Assembly: GCF_036346105.1 (NCBI RefSeq)
Contig: NZ_CP107811.1
Coordinates: 3,538,501-3,602,500 of the forward strand
Direction: 5' to 3'
DNA length: 64,000 nucleotides
DNA from: Streptomyces sp. NBC_00539
Lineage (GTDB): Bacteria; Actinomycetota; Actinomycetes; Streptomycetales; Streptomycetaceae
This document shows positions 36,581 to 50,280 of the stretch, one piece after another (position 1 is the stretch's first letter; the number at the start of each line of letters is the position of its first letter). Below the pieces are notes generated by a model, which was given only the letters and a program-made list of their open reading frames with translations, had not been told where the DNA came from and did no database searches. The position numbers were made by a program, and so were the translations under genes.

Positions 36581-36718
36581 TTACGCGGAAAGGGCGGCGC
36601 GGCCCTTGCTGCGGCGGTTCGCCAGGATGGCGCGGCCGGCACGGGTACGCATCCGCAGGCGGAAGCCGTGGGTCTTGGCACGACGGCGGTTGTTCGGCTG
36701 GAAGGTGCGCTTGCTCAC
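36581..36718 (-). CDS. rpmH: 50S ribosomal protein L34
   Basis: 45 residues: [20 protein letters not shown], then [20 protein letters not shown] and AALSA. Typical L34 length and sequence. GTG start at 36718, with CTGGAG eight bases upstream. First gene of the rpmH-rnpA-yidD-yidC-jag transcript, reading away from dnaA. Confidence 0.97.
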   Translation of the reverse strand: MSKRTFQPNNRRRAKTHGFRLRMRTRAGRAILANRRSKGRAALSA

Positions 36719-36888
36719 TCGGGGGCTCCAGAGAATGAATCGTTGTGGCGGGACATCGCCTGGCTGTCACCGTGCGCCCACGAGGAAACTCGCGTGTTCG
36801 CCCGAGTGGCACCGCTACATGACCACGATCAGTGATCTTCGCCCATCGGTAGGCAGGCGGCAGCAGCCATCGACAACTCGACCTCGTT

Positions 36889-36918
36889 ACGGTACGCGCG
36901 GCTACGCCATCCGGTCAA
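36889..36918 (-). promoter_or_regulatory. candidate rpmH promoter
   Basis: On the minus strand TTGACC (36913-36918) and TACCGT (36889-36894) lie 18 bases apart. Start near 36882 gives a leader of about 165 bases. Confidence 0.65.
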
Positions 36919-36941
36919 ACCGAGCCCTGACTGCCGCACAC

Positions 36942-36961
36942 TGTGCACAGGCTGTGGACAA
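36942..36961. promoter_or_regulatory. DnaA boxes in the dnaA promoter
   Basis: TGTGGACAA (36953-36961) is an exact inverse of TTGTCCACA, with TGTGCACAG (36942-36950) directly before it. They end five bases before the dnaA -35 element, fitting DnaA autorepression as known for Streptomyces dnaA. Confidence 0.8.
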
Positions 36962-36965
36962 CGAC

Positions 36966-36995
36966 TTGAACCGTACCCACCGGCCTGACTACCGT
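36966..36995 (+). promoter_or_regulatory. candidate dnaA promoter
   Basis: TTGAAC (36966-36971) and TACCGT (36990-36995) are separated by 18 bases; start near 37002 gives a leader of about 75 bases. The 36719-37077 gap has nothing else beyond the divergent rpmH promoter and DnaA boxes. Confidence 0.65.
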
Positions 36996-37077
36996 TGTCT
37001 GATCCCGGATTTTTTGTCCCGACCGTCCCAAAGAACCACACATTCGTGGAACCGGGACCTGTGAGAGAGCGTGCTCT

Positions 37078-38886
37078 GTGGCTGACGTACCTGCCGATCT
37101 TGCCGCAGTGTGGCCACGCGTGCTCGACGTGCTCCTGGGGGAGGGACAGCCGGGCGTCGAGCCCAAGGACAAGCAGTGGGTGGAACGCTGTCAGCCCCTG
37201 GCCCTCGTGGCGGACACCGCTCTGCTCGCCGTGCCCAATGAATGGGGGAAGCGGGTCCTGGAGGGCCGGCTCGCCCCCCTCATCAGTGACGCCCTCAGCC
37301 GCGAGTGCGGCCGGCCCATCCGGATCGCCATCACCGTGGACGACTCCGCGGGGGAGCCGACGCCGCCCGCCCCCTCCGCCCAGCAGCGTGACTCCTACGA
37401 GCCCTACGGCGGCCAGCGGCCCGGCGGACACACCGGCCCCGGCGGCTCCGACGACGAACGGCTGCCCTCCGCGCGCCCCGCCTACCCGGACTACCAGCAG
37501 CAGCGCCCCGAGCCCGGCTCCTGGCCCCGCGGCGGCCAGCAGGACGACTACGGCTGGCAGCAGCCCCGCCTCGGCGGCTTCCCCGAGCGTGACCCCTACG
37601 CCTCCCCGCAGCCGGGCTACCTCCAGCAGTCCGAGCCCGGAGGCTACGAGCAGGGGGCGTACGAACAGGGTTCCTTCGAGCAGCAGCAGTACGAGCAGTC
37701 CCCGTACGAGAACCAGCAGCACCAGCCACACCAGCCACACCAGCAGCACCAGTACGAGCAACAGCAGTACGAACAGCCCTCCCCGCGGCCGGCCCCCAAC
37801 CGCCCCGCCCCCTCGGCCCCGTCCGGCGGTTCGACCTCGGGCCCGCTGGAACCGACCGCCCGGCTGAACCCCAAGTACCTGTTCGACACCTTCGTCATCG
37901 GCGCCTCGAACCGCTTCGCGCACGCCGCCGCGGTGGCCGTCGCCGAGGCGCCCGCGAAGGCGTACAACCCCCTCTTCATCTACGGCGAGTCGGGCCTCGG
38001 CAAGACACACCTCCTGCACGCCATCGGGCACTACGCGCGCAGCCTCTACCCGGGCACCCGGGTGCGGTACGTGAGCTCCGAGGAGTTCACCAACGAGTTC
38101 ATCAACTCGATCCGCGACGGCAAGGGCGACGCGTTCCGCAAGCGCTACCGCGAGATGGACATCCTGCTCGTCGACGACATCCAGTTCCTGGCGAGCAAGG
38201 AGTCGACGCAGGAGGAGTTCTTCCACACCTTCAACACGCTCCACAACGCCAACAAGCAGATCGTGCTGTCCTCCGACCGGCCGCCCAAGCAGCTCGTCAC
38301 CCTGGAGGACCGGCTCCGCAACCGCTTCGAGTGGGGCCTGATCACCGACGTCCAGCCGCCGGAGCTGGAGACCCGGATCGCGATCCTGCGCAAGAAGGCG
38401 GTCCAGGAGCAGCTCAACGCCCCGCCGGAGGTACTGGAGTTCATCGCCTCCCGCATCTCGCGCAACATCCGCGAGCTGGAGGGTGCGCTGATCCGCGTCA
38501 CCGCGTTCGCGAGCCTCAACCGTCAGCCGGTGGACCTCGGCCTGACGGAGGACGTGCTCAAGAACCTGATCCCGGGCGGCGAGGACAGCGCGCCCGAGAT
38601 CACCGCCTCGGACATCATGGCCGCCACCGCCGACTACTTCGGGCTCACCGTTGACGACCTGTGCGGCTCCTCGCGCAGCCGGGTCCTGGTCACGGCCCGG
38701 CAGATCGCCATGTACCTGTGCCGGGAGCTCACGGACCTCTCCCTGCCCAAGATCGGGGCCCAGTTCGGCGGCCGCGACCACACCACGGTCATGCACGCGG
38801 ACCGCAAGATCCGGGCCCTGATGGCGGAACGGCGCTCGATCTACAACCAGGTCACGGAGCTCACCAACCGCATCAAGAACGGCTGA
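37078..38886 (+). CDS. dnaA: chromosomal replication initiator DnaA
   Basis: 602 residues, long for DnaA because of domain II. Domain I spans ~1-85 ([15 protein letters not shown]...), domain II ~95-255 is a Gly/Pro/Gln/Tyr/Glu-rich disordered linker with QQY/HQP repeats, domain III has Walker [10 protein letters not shown] (about 302) and Walker [15 protein letters not shown] (about 361), and domain IV holds the box-binding helix-turn-helix and signature [19 protein letters not shown] (about 565). It opens oriC just downstream. GTG start, GAGAG upstream. Probably autoregulated by the boxes before its promoter. Confidence 0.98.
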   Translation: MADVPADLAAVWPRVLDVLLGEGQPGVEPKDKQWVERCQPLALVADTALLAVPNEWGKRVLEGRLAPLISDALSRECGRPIRIAITVDDSAGEPTPPAPSAQQRDSYEPYGGQRPGGHTGPGGSDDERLPSARPAYPDYQQQRPEPGSWPRGGQQDDYGWQQPRLGGFPERDPYASPQPGYLQQSEPGGYEQGAYEQGSFEQQQYEQSPYENQQHQPHQPHQQHQYEQQQYEQPSPRPAPNRPAPSAPSGGSTSGPLEPTARLNPKYLFDTFVIGASNRFAHAAAVAVAEAPAKAYNPLFIYGESGLGKTHLLHAIGHYARSLYPGTRVRYVSSEEFTNEFINSIRDGKGDAFRKRYREMDILLVDDIQFLASKESTQEEFFHTFNTLHNANKQIVLSSDRPPKQLVTLEDRLRNRFEWGLITDVQPPELETRIAILRKKAVQEQLNAPPEVLEFIASRISRNIRELEGALIRVTAFASLNRQPVDLGLTEDVLKNLIPGGEDSAPEITASDIMAATADYFGLTVDDLCGSSRSRVLVTARQIAMYLCRELTDLSLPKIGAQFGGRDHTTVMHADRKIRALMAERRSIYNQVTELTNRIKNG

Positions 38887-38913
38887 GGCCGGCTCCAGAC
38901 TCCCCAGGACACC

Positions 38914-38943
38914 CGCGGAGGACCCGTCCAACGGCCCTCCGCG
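38914..38943. terminator. first hairpin after dnaA
   Basis: Arms CGCGGAGG (38914-38921) and CCTCCGCG (38936-38943) flank a 14-base loop, 28 bases after the dnaA stop. Confidence 0.55.
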
Positions 38944-38963
38944 GCCCTCGCACGCTCACCTAC

Positions 38964-38996
38964 AGGGGCGCTTCCGGATCGAACCGGGGGCGCCCT
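38964..38996 (+). terminator. second hairpin after dnaA
   Basis: AGGG-CGC-TTCCGG pairs with CCGGGG-GCG-CCCT (two G.U pairs and one bulge) around ATCGAA, followed by TTCTTC. It separates dnaA transcription from oriC. Confidence 0.6.
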
Positions 38997-39664
38997 TCTT
39001 CATGTGCGCGCCTGTGCTCTGTTCGAATACGCCCCCTGGAGGCCAACTCATCCACAGATTGGGCGACTTTCTTCCGTCCACACCCTGGGGAGGGGCTGCG
39101 TCACCCACAATCTGTCCACAGGGGCGCAGGTTGAGAGGTCATCAACCCAGTTCAGCCGCCTGTGGAATTGTGCACAACGTCTATCCACAGGCTGTGGACA
39201 GAAAATCCTTCCACAGGCTCGTCCACCTCTTCGTCCACCGCCCACTCACAGGTTGCCGCATCCTGTGCACAGGATCCGATGACTTCTCCACACCGTTGTC
39301 CACTGTTCGGCAACGCGCACCCCGCAGTCACCACCCCGAGTGAAAGCCGTCACATGGATACCGGTGTTTGGTCTGTGGAGTACTGGGGAAAAGCTGGGGA
39401 CACACCTGTGGAGTAGTGGGGGTCGTCTGGGGACGGCCTGTGCAGAAGTTTTCGTTCTCCACAGGGACACCGTGTTGTCCACCGGTGCCGCCCACAGGGT
39501 GTGGGGATAAAAAACCGGGCCTGACCTGCGAGAACGGGCTTATCCACCGTTTCCACAGGCCCTACTACTACCCCCATAGAGAGTTAGGCCGGATTCGGTT
39601 TTCAAGCAGGTCCTGTGCACAACTCGTCGTCCTGCCGTCCCGGCGCCGTGCTCCCGACTTGACC

Positions 39665-39686
39665 GCCGACAGCGCCGACTGTCGGC
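39665..39686. promoter_or_regulatory. hairpin in the dnaN leader region
   Basis: GCCGACAG (39665-39672) and CTGTCGGC (39679-39686) with a 6-base loop, preceded by TTGACC (39659-39664). It lies between the last DnaA box and dnaN and may belong to dnaN expression control; no convincing -10 was found. Confidence 0.4.
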
Positions 39687-39798
39687 GCCGTACGTCAGAC
39701 TGGTCCCCGGCACCGAGGCCTCGGTCCGTCGAGACCCTGGGCCGAGAGCCGACGACGAAGGCCGGCAGACGAGCGAGCAACAGCAGGAGGCGGTTCCG

Positions 39799-40929
39799 GT
39801 GAAGATCCGGGTGGAGCGCGACGTACTCGCGGAGGCGGTGGCTTGGGCTGCCCGTAGCCTCCCGGCCCGGCCGCCGGTGCCCGTTCTCGCGGGCCTGCTG
39901 CTCAAGGCCGAGGACAGCACGCTGTCCCTCTCCGGCTTCGACTACGAGGTCTCCGCCCGCGTCTCCGTCGAGGCCGATGTCGAGGAAGACGGCACGGTCC
40001 TGGTCTCCGGCCGGCTCCTCGCCGACATCTGCCGCGCCCTCCCCAACCGCCCCGTGGAGATTTCCACAGACGGTGTACGGGCGACCGTGGTCTGCGGCTC
40101 CTCCCGGTTCACACTCCACACCCTGCCTGTGGAGGAGTACCCGGCGCTGCCGCAGATGCCGACCGCAACCGGCACCGTCCCCGGTGAGGTCTTCGCCTCC
40201 GCCGCCGCCCAGGTCGCCATCGCCGCCGGCCGCGACGACACGCTGCCCGTGCTGACCGGTGTCCGCATCGAGATCGAGGGCGACCGGGTCACCCTCGCCT
40301 CCACCGACCGCTACCGCTTCGCGGTCCGCGAGTTCCTGTGGAAGCCGGAGAACCCCGACGCGTCGGCCGTGGCCCTGGTGCCCGCGAAGACCCTCCTGGA
40401 CACCGCCAAGTCGCTGACCAGCGGTGACACCGTCACCCTCGCCCTTTCGGGCTCCGGTGCGGGCGAGGGCCTCATCGGCTTCGAGGGCGCGGGCCGCCGC
40501 ACCACCACCCGCCTGCTCGAAGGCGACCTGCCGAAGTACCGCACGCTCTTCCCGACGGAGTTCAACTCCATCGCGGTGATCGAGACCGCCCCGTTCGTCG
40601 AGGCCGTCAAGCGTGTGGCCCTCGTCGCCGAGCGCAACACCCCGGTCCGCCTGAGCTTCGAGCAGGGCGTGCTGATCCTGGAAGCCGGCTCCAGCGATGA
40701 TGCACAGGCTGTGGAACGCGTCGACGCGAAGCTGGAGGGCGACGACATCTCGATCGCCTTCAACCCGACGTTCCTGCTGGACGGCCTGAGCGCGATCGAC
40801 TCGCCCGCCGCCCAGCTGAGCTTCACCACCTCCACCAAGCCCGCGCTGCTCAGCGGCCGTCCCGCCGTCGACGCCGAGGCGGACGAGGCGTACAAGTACC
40901 TGATCATGCCGGTCCGCCTCTCCGGCTGA
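39799..40929 (+). CDS. dnaN: DNA polymerase III beta sliding clamp
   Basis: 376 residues forming three repeated clamp domains, starting MKIRVERDVLAEAVAWAARSLP and ending YKYLIMPVRLSG, the conserved MP-x-R-L end. The ring tethers polymerase III and also binds other repair proteins in its hydrophobic pocket. GTG start, with AGGAGG seven bases before it. It follows oriC and is closed by a strong terminator. Confidence 0.98.
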   Translation: MKIRVERDVLAEAVAWAARSLPARPPVPVLAGLLLKAEDSTLSLSGFDYEVSARVSVEADVEEDGTVLVSGRLLADICRALPNRPVEISTDGVRATVVCGSSRFTLHTLPVEEYPALPQMPTATGTVPGEVFASAAAQVAIAAGRDDTLPVLTGVRIEIEGDRVTLASTDRYRFAVREFLWKPENPDASAVALVPAKTLLDTAKSLTSGDTVTLALSGSGAGEGLIGFEGAGRRTTTRLLEGDLPKYRTLFPTEFNSIAVIETAPFVEAVKRVALVAERNTPVRLSFEQGVLILEAGSSDDAQAVERVDAKLEGDDISIAFNPTFLLDGLSAIDSPAAQLSFTTSTKPALLSGRPAVDAEADEAYKYLIMPVRLSG

Positions 40930-40936
40930 GTCCGTC

Positions 40937-40979
40937 CCGTCGGGCCCGGTCTCGCGCACGCGCGGACCGGGCCCGACGG
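40937..40979. terminator. dnaN terminator
   Basis: Perfect 15-bp arms (40937-40951 and 40965-40979) with a GC-rich self-pairing loop, seven bases after the dnaN stop. Confidence 0.85.
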
Positions 40980-41097
40980 CGTCCCGGCACGTTGGGTGGG
41001 GTCCTGCCTGACGGCCCGGCGTAGGCTCGGATCCGGGGACGGCCCCGGATCCCGGGGAGCCCGGCACAGACGGCCACAACGCTTAAGGAAGCACCTG

Positions 41098-41973
41098 ATG
41101 GAGCTTGGTCTCATCGGTCTCGGCAAGATGGGCGGCAACATGCGCGAGCGCATCCGCCGCGCAGGCCACACCGTCATCGGATACGACCGCAACCCGGACC
41201 TCGCGGATGTCCACAGCCTGCGGGAACTCGTGGACGGCCTCCAGGCCCCCCGCGTGGTGTGGGTGATGGTCCCGGCCGGTGCGGCGACGCAGTCCACCGT
41301 CGACGAACTGGGAGAGCTGCTCTCGCCCGGCGACATCGTCGTCGACGGCGGCAACTCGCGCTGGACGGATGACGAGAAGCACGCCGAGGAGCTGGCCGCC
41401 AAGGGCATCGGCTTCGTCGACTGTGGCGTATCCGGCGGCGTGTGGGGCCTGGAGAACGGCTACGCGCTGATGTACGGCGGCGAGAAGGAGCACGTCGCGG
41501 CCGTACAGCCGATCTTCGACGCCCTCAAGCCGGAGGGCGAGTTCGGCGCCGTGCACGCGGGTAAGGTCGGCGCCGGCCACTTCGCGAAGATGGTCCACAA
41601 CGGCATCGAGTACGCCATGATGCAGGCCTACGCCGAGGGCTGGGAGCTGCTGGAGAAGGTGGACTCGGTCACCGACGTCCGCGAGGTGTTCCGGTCCTGG
41701 CAGGAGGGCACGGTCATCCGTTCCTGGCTGCTGGACCTCGCCGTGAACGCGCTGGACGAGGACGAGCACCTGGAGAAGCTGCGCGGCTTCGCGCAGGACT
41801 CGGGTGAGGGCCGCTGGACGGTCGAGGCGGCGATCGACAACGCCGTTCCGCTGCCGGCCATCACCGCCTCGCTGTTCGCCCGGTTCGCGTCCCGCCAGGA
41901 CGACTCCCCGCAGATGAAGATGATCGCCGCGCTGCGCAACCAGTTCGGCGGCCACGCGGTCGAGAAGAAGTAG
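41098..41973 (+). CDS. gnd: 6-phosphogluconate dehydrogenase, decarboxylating (short form)
   Basis: 291 residues, the short form of the family (about 300) rather than the 470-residue form. The NAD(P) motif is LGLIGLGKMGGNMRERI at the N-terminus; substrate-site stretches are DGGNSRWTDD, CGVSGGVWGLENGYALMYGG and the lysine motif GKVGAGHFAKMVHNGIEYAMM. It oxidises 6-phosphogluconate to ribulose 5-phosphate. The short form is often NAD-dependent. The dnaN-gnd-recF order is standard in Streptomyces. Cytoplasmic. Confidence 0.93.
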   Translation: MELGLIGLGKMGGNMRERIRRAGHTVIGYDRNPDLADVHSLRELVDGLQAPRVVWVMVPAGAATQSTVDELGELLSPGDIVVDGGNSRWTDDEKHAEELAAKGIGFVDCGVSGGVWGLENGYALMYGGEKEHVAAVQPIFDALKPEGEFGAVHAGKVGAGHFAKMVHNGIEYAMMQAYAEGWELLEKVDSVTDVREVFRSWQEGTVIRSWLLDLAVNALDEDEHLEKLRGFAQDSGEGRWTVEAAIDNAVPLPAITASLFARFASRQDDSPQMKMIAALRNQFGGHAVEKK

Positions 41974-42008
41974 TCCGCCCGCACGACCGGCAACACCAGC
42001 AACACTCG

Positions 42009-42036
42009 CAAGACAGCAAGACAGCAAGACAGCAAG
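42009..42036. repeat. 8-bp tandem repeat before recF
   Basis: CAAGACAG occurs three times in a row (42009-42032), followed by CAAG. It lies in the gnd-recF gap, about 30 bases before the recF start. Confidence 0.9.
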
Positions 42037-42066
42037 CAGCAGGAAGCCGGGGGAGGTCGGCGCCGA

Positions 42067-43203
42067 ATGCACGTTTCGCATCTCTCACTGGCCGACTTCC
42101 GCTCGTACGCCCGGGCCGAGGTTCCCCTCGGTCCGGGCGTCACCGCGTTCGTGGGACCCAACGGCCAGGGCAAGACGAACCTCGTCGAGGCGATCGGCTA
42201 CCTGGCGACCCTGGGCAGCCACCGGGTCTCCTCGGACGCCCCGCTGGTACGGATGGGCGCGGACCGGGCGGTCATCCGTGCGGCCGTGGCGCAGGGCGAG
42301 CGCCGGCAGCTGGTCGAGCTGGAGCTCAATCCGGGGCGCGCGAACCGCGCCCGTATCAACCGGTCCTCGCAGGTCAGACCGCGTGACGTGCTGGGGATCG
42401 TCCGTACGGTGCTGTTCGCGCCGGAGGACCTGGCCCTGGTCAAGGGCGACCCGGGAGAGCGGCGCCGCTTCCTGGACGAGCTCGTCACCGCCCGCTCACC
42501 GCGGATGGCCGCGGTCCGCTCCGATTACGAGCGGGTGCTCAAGCAGCGCAACACCCTCCTCAAGTCGGCGGCCATGGCCCGTCGCCACGGCGGGCGTTCC
42601 ATGGACCTGTCGACCCTCGACGTGTGGGACCAGCACCTCGCCCGGGCGGGCGCGGAACTGCTGGCGCAGCGGCTGGACCTGATCGCGTCCCTGCTGCCGC
42701 TGGCGGACAAGGCGTACGAGCAGCTCGCGCCGGGCGGCGGCCCGCTGGGCATGGCGTACCGGTCCTCGGCCGGTGAGCCTGTGGACAGCGGGGCGGCGCG
42801 CACCCGGGAGGCGCTGTACGAGGTACTGCTGGCGGCGCTGTCGCAGGTGCGCAAGCAGGAGATCGAGCGGGGCGTGACGCTGGTCGGCCCGCACCGTGAC
42901 GACGTGCTGCTGCGGCTCGGGGAGCTGCCGGCCAAGGGGTACGCGAGCCACGGCGAGTCCTGGTCGTACGCGTTGGCGCTCCGGCTGGCCTCTTACGAGC
43001 TGCTGCGCTCGGAGGGCGACGAGCCGGTGCTGATCCTGGACGACGTGTTCGCGGAACTCGACACCCGGCGCCGCGAGCGGCTGGCGGAGCTGGTGGCTCC
43101 CGGTGAGCAGGTGCTGGTGACGGCGGCTGTGGACGATGACGTTCCGGATGTGTTGGCGGGGACGCGGTTCGGGGTGTCCGGCGGTGAGGTGACCCTGCTG
43201 TGA
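42067..43203 (+). CDS. recF: DNA recombination/repair protein RecF
   Basis: 378 residues of an SMC-like ATPase: Walker [17 protein letters not shown] (about residue 30), the ABC-type signature [15 protein letters not shown] (about 300) and Walker [15 protein letters not shown] (about 320). RecF with RecO and RecR loads RecA at single-strand gaps. GGGGGAGG precedes the ATG. The stop overlaps the next start (GTGA), coupling it to dciA. Confidence 0.97.
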   Translation: MHVSHLSLADFRSYARAEVPLGPGVTAFVGPNGQGKTNLVEAIGYLATLGSHRVSSDAPLVRMGADRAVIRAAVAQGERRQLVELELNPGRANRARINRSSQVRPRDVLGIVRTVLFAPEDLALVKGDPGERRRFLDELVTARSPRMAAVRSDYERVLKQRNTLLKSAAMARRHGGRSMDLSTLDVWDQHLARAGAELLAQRLDLIASLLPLADKAYEQLAPGGGPLGMAYRSSAGEPVDSGAARTREALYEVLLAALSQVRKQEIERGVTLVGPHRDDVLLRLGELPAKGYASHGESWSYALALRLASYELLRSEGDEPVLILDDVFAELDTRRRERLAELVAPGEQVLVTAAVDDDVPDVLAGTRFGVSGGEVTLL

Positions 43204-43730
43204 GCGACCACGAGGAGCAGCACCCGGAGCGCAAGGCCCCGCCGTTGTCCGGAGTGGACCTGGCGCGGCAGGCGCTGGCGGCCGCGCGCGAGCAGGCGCG
43301 GGCACGCGGCAACGCGGCGCCGGGCAGGAAGCGGCAGCAGCAGGGGCTGCGGTCGGGTGCGCGCGCGGACGGCCGGGATCCGATGCCGTTGATGGCGGCG
43401 CTGGCCCGGCTGCGGACCGAGCACGGCTGGGAGATGCCGATGGCGGTGGCCGGTGTGATGGAGCGCTGGCCGGAGATCGTCGGTCCGGAGATCGCCACGC
43501 ACTGCGTGCCGGAGCGGTACGAGGACCGCGAGCTGGTGGTCCGCTGCGATTCCTCGGCGTGGGCGGCGCAGCTGAAACTGCTGGCGCCGCAGCTGGTCGC
43601 GCGGCTGAACGCGGAGCTGGGCCAGGACACCGTACGGATGATCAAGGTGCACGGCCCGGGCGGCCGGCCGAAGCAGTACGGACCGTGGCGGGTGCCGGGC
43701 GGCACCGGTCCGGGCGATACGTACGGCTGA
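43200..43730 (+). CDS. dciA: DciA-type (DUF721) helicase loader/operator
   Basis: 176 residues. A Lys/Arg/Ala-rich disordered N-terminal part (~75) precedes a DUF721/KH-like domain ([62 protein letters not shown] in pieces). DUF721 proteins are DciA, which assists DnaB loading in bacteria lacking DnaC/DnaI; mycobacterial Rv0004 holds the same position. Coupled to recF by a four-base overlap. With dnaA and dnaB, this completes the initiation set in the window. Confidence 0.85.
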   Translation: MSDHEEQHPERKAPPLSGVDLARQALAAAREQARARGNAAPGRKRQQQGLRSGARADGRDPMPLMAALARLRTEHGWEMPMAVAGVMERWPEIVGPEIATHCVPERYEDRELVVRCDSSAWAAQLKLLAPQLVARLNAELGQDTVRMIKVHGPGGRPKQYGPWRVPGGTGPGDTYG

Positions 43731-43767
43731 CACCTCCCTCTTTTCCTCCTCCTCTTTTCCTCCCCCG

Positions 43768-43789
43768 CGCCCGGTGGGCGCCCGGTGGG
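43768..43789. repeat. 11-bp tandem duplication in the dciA-gyrB gap
   Basis: CGCCCGGTGGG is repeated twice head-to-tail. A pyrimidine tract (CT-rich, ~43735-43766) lies just before it. Confidence 0.8.
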
Positions 43790-43910
43790 CGGTGTCCCGC
43801 GCCCGCCCTGCGGCATGTGGATCACGGGTCGGCGACGGCACGGTTTCGGCCAGGTCGCGGCCCTGCTCCGGCGCGCTCCCCGGCGTGGTGTCCCTCACGG
43901 TAGTGAGAGG

Positions 43911-46218
<2,308 letters not shown>

Positions 46219-46259
46219 GTCGGTCTCCGCTGACCGCCTGAAAGGACTTCTGACCAGCA

Positions 46260-48869
<2,610 letters not shown>

Positions 48870-48872
48870 GTC

Positions 48873-49505
48873 GTGAGTGGAGCCACGGGCGCCGGACCGG
48901 CCAAGACTGGAGCGAACGGTGCCCGTGGCCCCGCCGCGGATTCTCAAGGCGGGGGCGCCCCCGCAAAGGGCAGGGGGAGCACCGTGACCGATACGCGAGG
49001 GCCGAAGTCCAAGCCGAAGGCCGGCGCGGCCCAGGATCCGGGCGCGCAGCCGTACACGCCGCCGCAGGCCCACGGGGCGTCCGCGGGCCCGGGTGCGCAG
49101 CGTCAGGTGCGCACGGGGGTCCGTACGGCACCCCGGACGCGCAAGGCGCGGCTGCGGGTGGCGAAGGCCGACCCGTGGTCGGTGATGAAGGTCAGCTTCC
49201 TGCTCTCGATCGCGCTCGGCATCTGCACGGTCGTGGCATCCGTGGTGCTGTGGATGGTCATGGACGCGATGGGCGTCTTCTCGACCGTCGGCGGCACGAT
49301 CAGCGAAGCGACCGGTTCCAACGAGAGCAACGGCTTCGACCTCCAGTCGTTCCTTTCGCTGCCACGCGTGCTGATCTTCACCTCCGTGATCGCGGTGATC
49401 GACGTCGTGCTGGCGACGGCACTGGCGACGCTGGGCGCGTTCATCTACAACGTCTCGGCCGGCTTCGTGGGCGGTGTGGAGCTCACGCTCGCCGAGGACG
49501 AGTGA
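48873..49505 (+). CDS. DUF3566 membrane protein
   Basis: 210 residues. The first ~95 are Gly/Ala/Pro/Lys-rich and disordered; then the DUF3566 core LRVAKADPWSVMKVSFLLSIALGICTVVASVVLWMV with two membrane helices (the second VLIFTSVIAVIDVVLATALATLGAFIYN). The same gene follows gyrA in mycobacteria (Rv0007). Function unknown; the location suggests a link to envelope or nucleoid. GTG start three bases after the gyrA stop. Confidence 0.88.
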   Translation: MSGATGAGPAKTGANGARGPAADSQGGGAPAKGRGSTVTDTRGPKSKPKAGAAQDPGAQPYTPPQAHGASAGPGAQRQVRTGVRTAPRTRKARLRVAKADPWSVMKVSFLLSIALGICTVVASVVLWMVMDAMGVFSTVGGTISEATGSNESNGFDLQSFLSLPRVLIFTSVIAVIDVVLATALATLGAFIYNVSAGFVGGVELTLAEDE

Positions 49506-49543
49506 GCCTGACTGACCTGCGGGGACGCTCCCGCGGAACGGAT

Positions 49544-49573
49544 TTGGGACCTGCCGGGTCTGTGCGCTAACCT
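49544..49573 (+). promoter_or_regulatory. candidate tRNA-Ile promoter
   Basis: TTGGGA (49544-49549) and TAACCT (49568-49573) with an 18-base spacer; the start would lie near 49580, about 20 bases before the tRNA. Confidence 0.5.
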
Positions 49574-49598
49574 TCAGGAGTCAGCGCGCAGCGCGGAT

Positions 49599-49672
49599 GG
49601 GGCTATAGCTCAGTTGGTTAGAGCGCATCCCTGATAAGGATGAGGCCACAGGTTCAAATCCTGTTAGCCCCA
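49599..49672 (+). tRNA. tRNA-Ile (GAU)
   Basis: 74 bases with a complete cloverleaf: acceptor GGGGCTA/TAGCCCC, D-arm AGCTCAGTTGGTTAGAGC, anticodon arm with loop CTGATAA and anticodon GAT (49633-49635), T-arm CAGGTTCAAATCCTG, discriminator A. No CCA is encoded; CAG follows. Confidence 0.98.
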
Positions 49673-49678
49673 CAGTGT

Positions 49679-49714
49679 CGAAGACCCCCAACCGATCCCG
49701 GTTGGGGGTCTTCG
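49679..49714. terminator. tRNA-Ile terminator
   Basis: Perfect 16-bp arms (49679-49694, 49699-49714) with an ATCC loop, 7 bases after the tRNA. Confidence 0.9.
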
Positions 49715-49771
49715 CGTTGTCCGGCCTCCGCGGTCGATCGCCCCCGGAGCGGCGGCCGTAGGGTGCTGTGC

Positions 49772-50203
49772 ATGGGAAGCGTTCTGCACGTGCCGACGGA
49801 AGAAGACATGGAACTGGTCGGGTTCGCCCGGCGCATCGTGGAGGCCAATGGCGACGGGGAGACACACACGGTCGGTGCGGCCGTCCGGGACGTGCGGGGG
49901 CGGATGTTCGGAGGCATCAACCTCTACCACTTCACCGGCGGGCCGTGTGCGGAGCTCGCGGCGCTGGCACACGCGCGCGCCGAGGGGGCACGGGAGCTGG
50001 TGACCATCGTTGCCGTCGGCGACAGGGGCCGCGGAGTGCTGGCGCCGTGCGGACGCGACCGGCAGGTGCTGCTGGACTACCACCCGGGCATCCGAGTCCT
50101 CGTCCCCACGGCCGCAGGGCCGCGCGGCATCGACGTCACGGACCTGCTGCCGCACAGCTATGTGTGGGCGGATCAGGCCGTCCTTCCGCCCGCTTCCGGG
50201 TGA
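49772..50203 (+). CDS. cytidine deaminase-like protein
   Basis: 143 residues from ATG 49772. CDA-fold signs: VGAAVRDVRGRMFGGINLYHFTGGPCAELAALA (Cys-Ala-Glu, about residue 60) and VLAPCGRDRQVLLDYHPGIRV (about 97). In cytidine and blasticidin deaminases the second motif is PC-x-x-C, with both Cys binding zinc; here the second Cys is Asp (PCGRD). Asp could still bind zinc, or activity may be altered. Might deaminate cytidine or a related nucleoside, or be a detoxifier. The frame is open upstream to 49640 but that part overlaps the tRNA. Confidence 0.8.
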   Translation: MGSVLHVPTEEDMELVGFARRIVEANGDGETHTVGAAVRDVRGRMFGGINLYHFTGGPCAELAALAHARAEGARELVTIVAVGDRGRGVLAPCGRDRQVLLDYHPGIRVLVPTAAGPRGIDVTDLLPHSYVWADQAVLPPASG

Positions 50204-50260
50204 TCCGCACCGACTCCTGCGTGGGGCCGGTCGAGTGCCGCCGGAGGGGCCCCTCAGATA

Positions 50261-50280
50261 ACCGATCGGTATCGGTCGGT
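50261..50280. promoter_or_regulatory. palindromic elements in the DLW-39 promoter region
   Basis: ACCGATCGGT (self-complementary, 50261-50270) runs into ATCGGTCGGT; CCGAT-CGGT-ATCGG is also symmetric. They sit immediately before TATTGT (50284-50289), a possible -10, so they would lie between -35 and -10. Looks like a TetR-type operator, but no regulator is adjacent. Confidence 0.4.

Larger units (their letters stand above)
38887..39798. other. oriC: chromosomal origin of replication oriC
   Basis: The 912-bp dnaA-dnaN gap has no gene and at least 17 DnaA-box-like 9-mers between 39048 and 39622, in both orientations. Examples: TCATCCACA 39048, CCGTCCACA 39074, CTGTCCACA 39112, TTGTGCACA 39168, CTATCCACA 39181, TGTGGACAG 39193, CCTTCCACA 39207, TCGTCCACC 39219 and 39231, TTGTCCACT 39296, TGTGGAGTA 39374 and 39407, TTCTCCACA 39455, TTGTCCACC 39475, TTATCCACC 39540, GTTTCCACA 39549, TGTGCACAA 39614. 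Most are one-mismatch relatives of TTGTCCACA; the core TCCAC is nearly invariant. A short A-run (GGATAAAAAACC, ~39505-39516) is the only local AT-rich patch. This arrangement matches known Streptomyces oriC. Confidence 0.97.
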
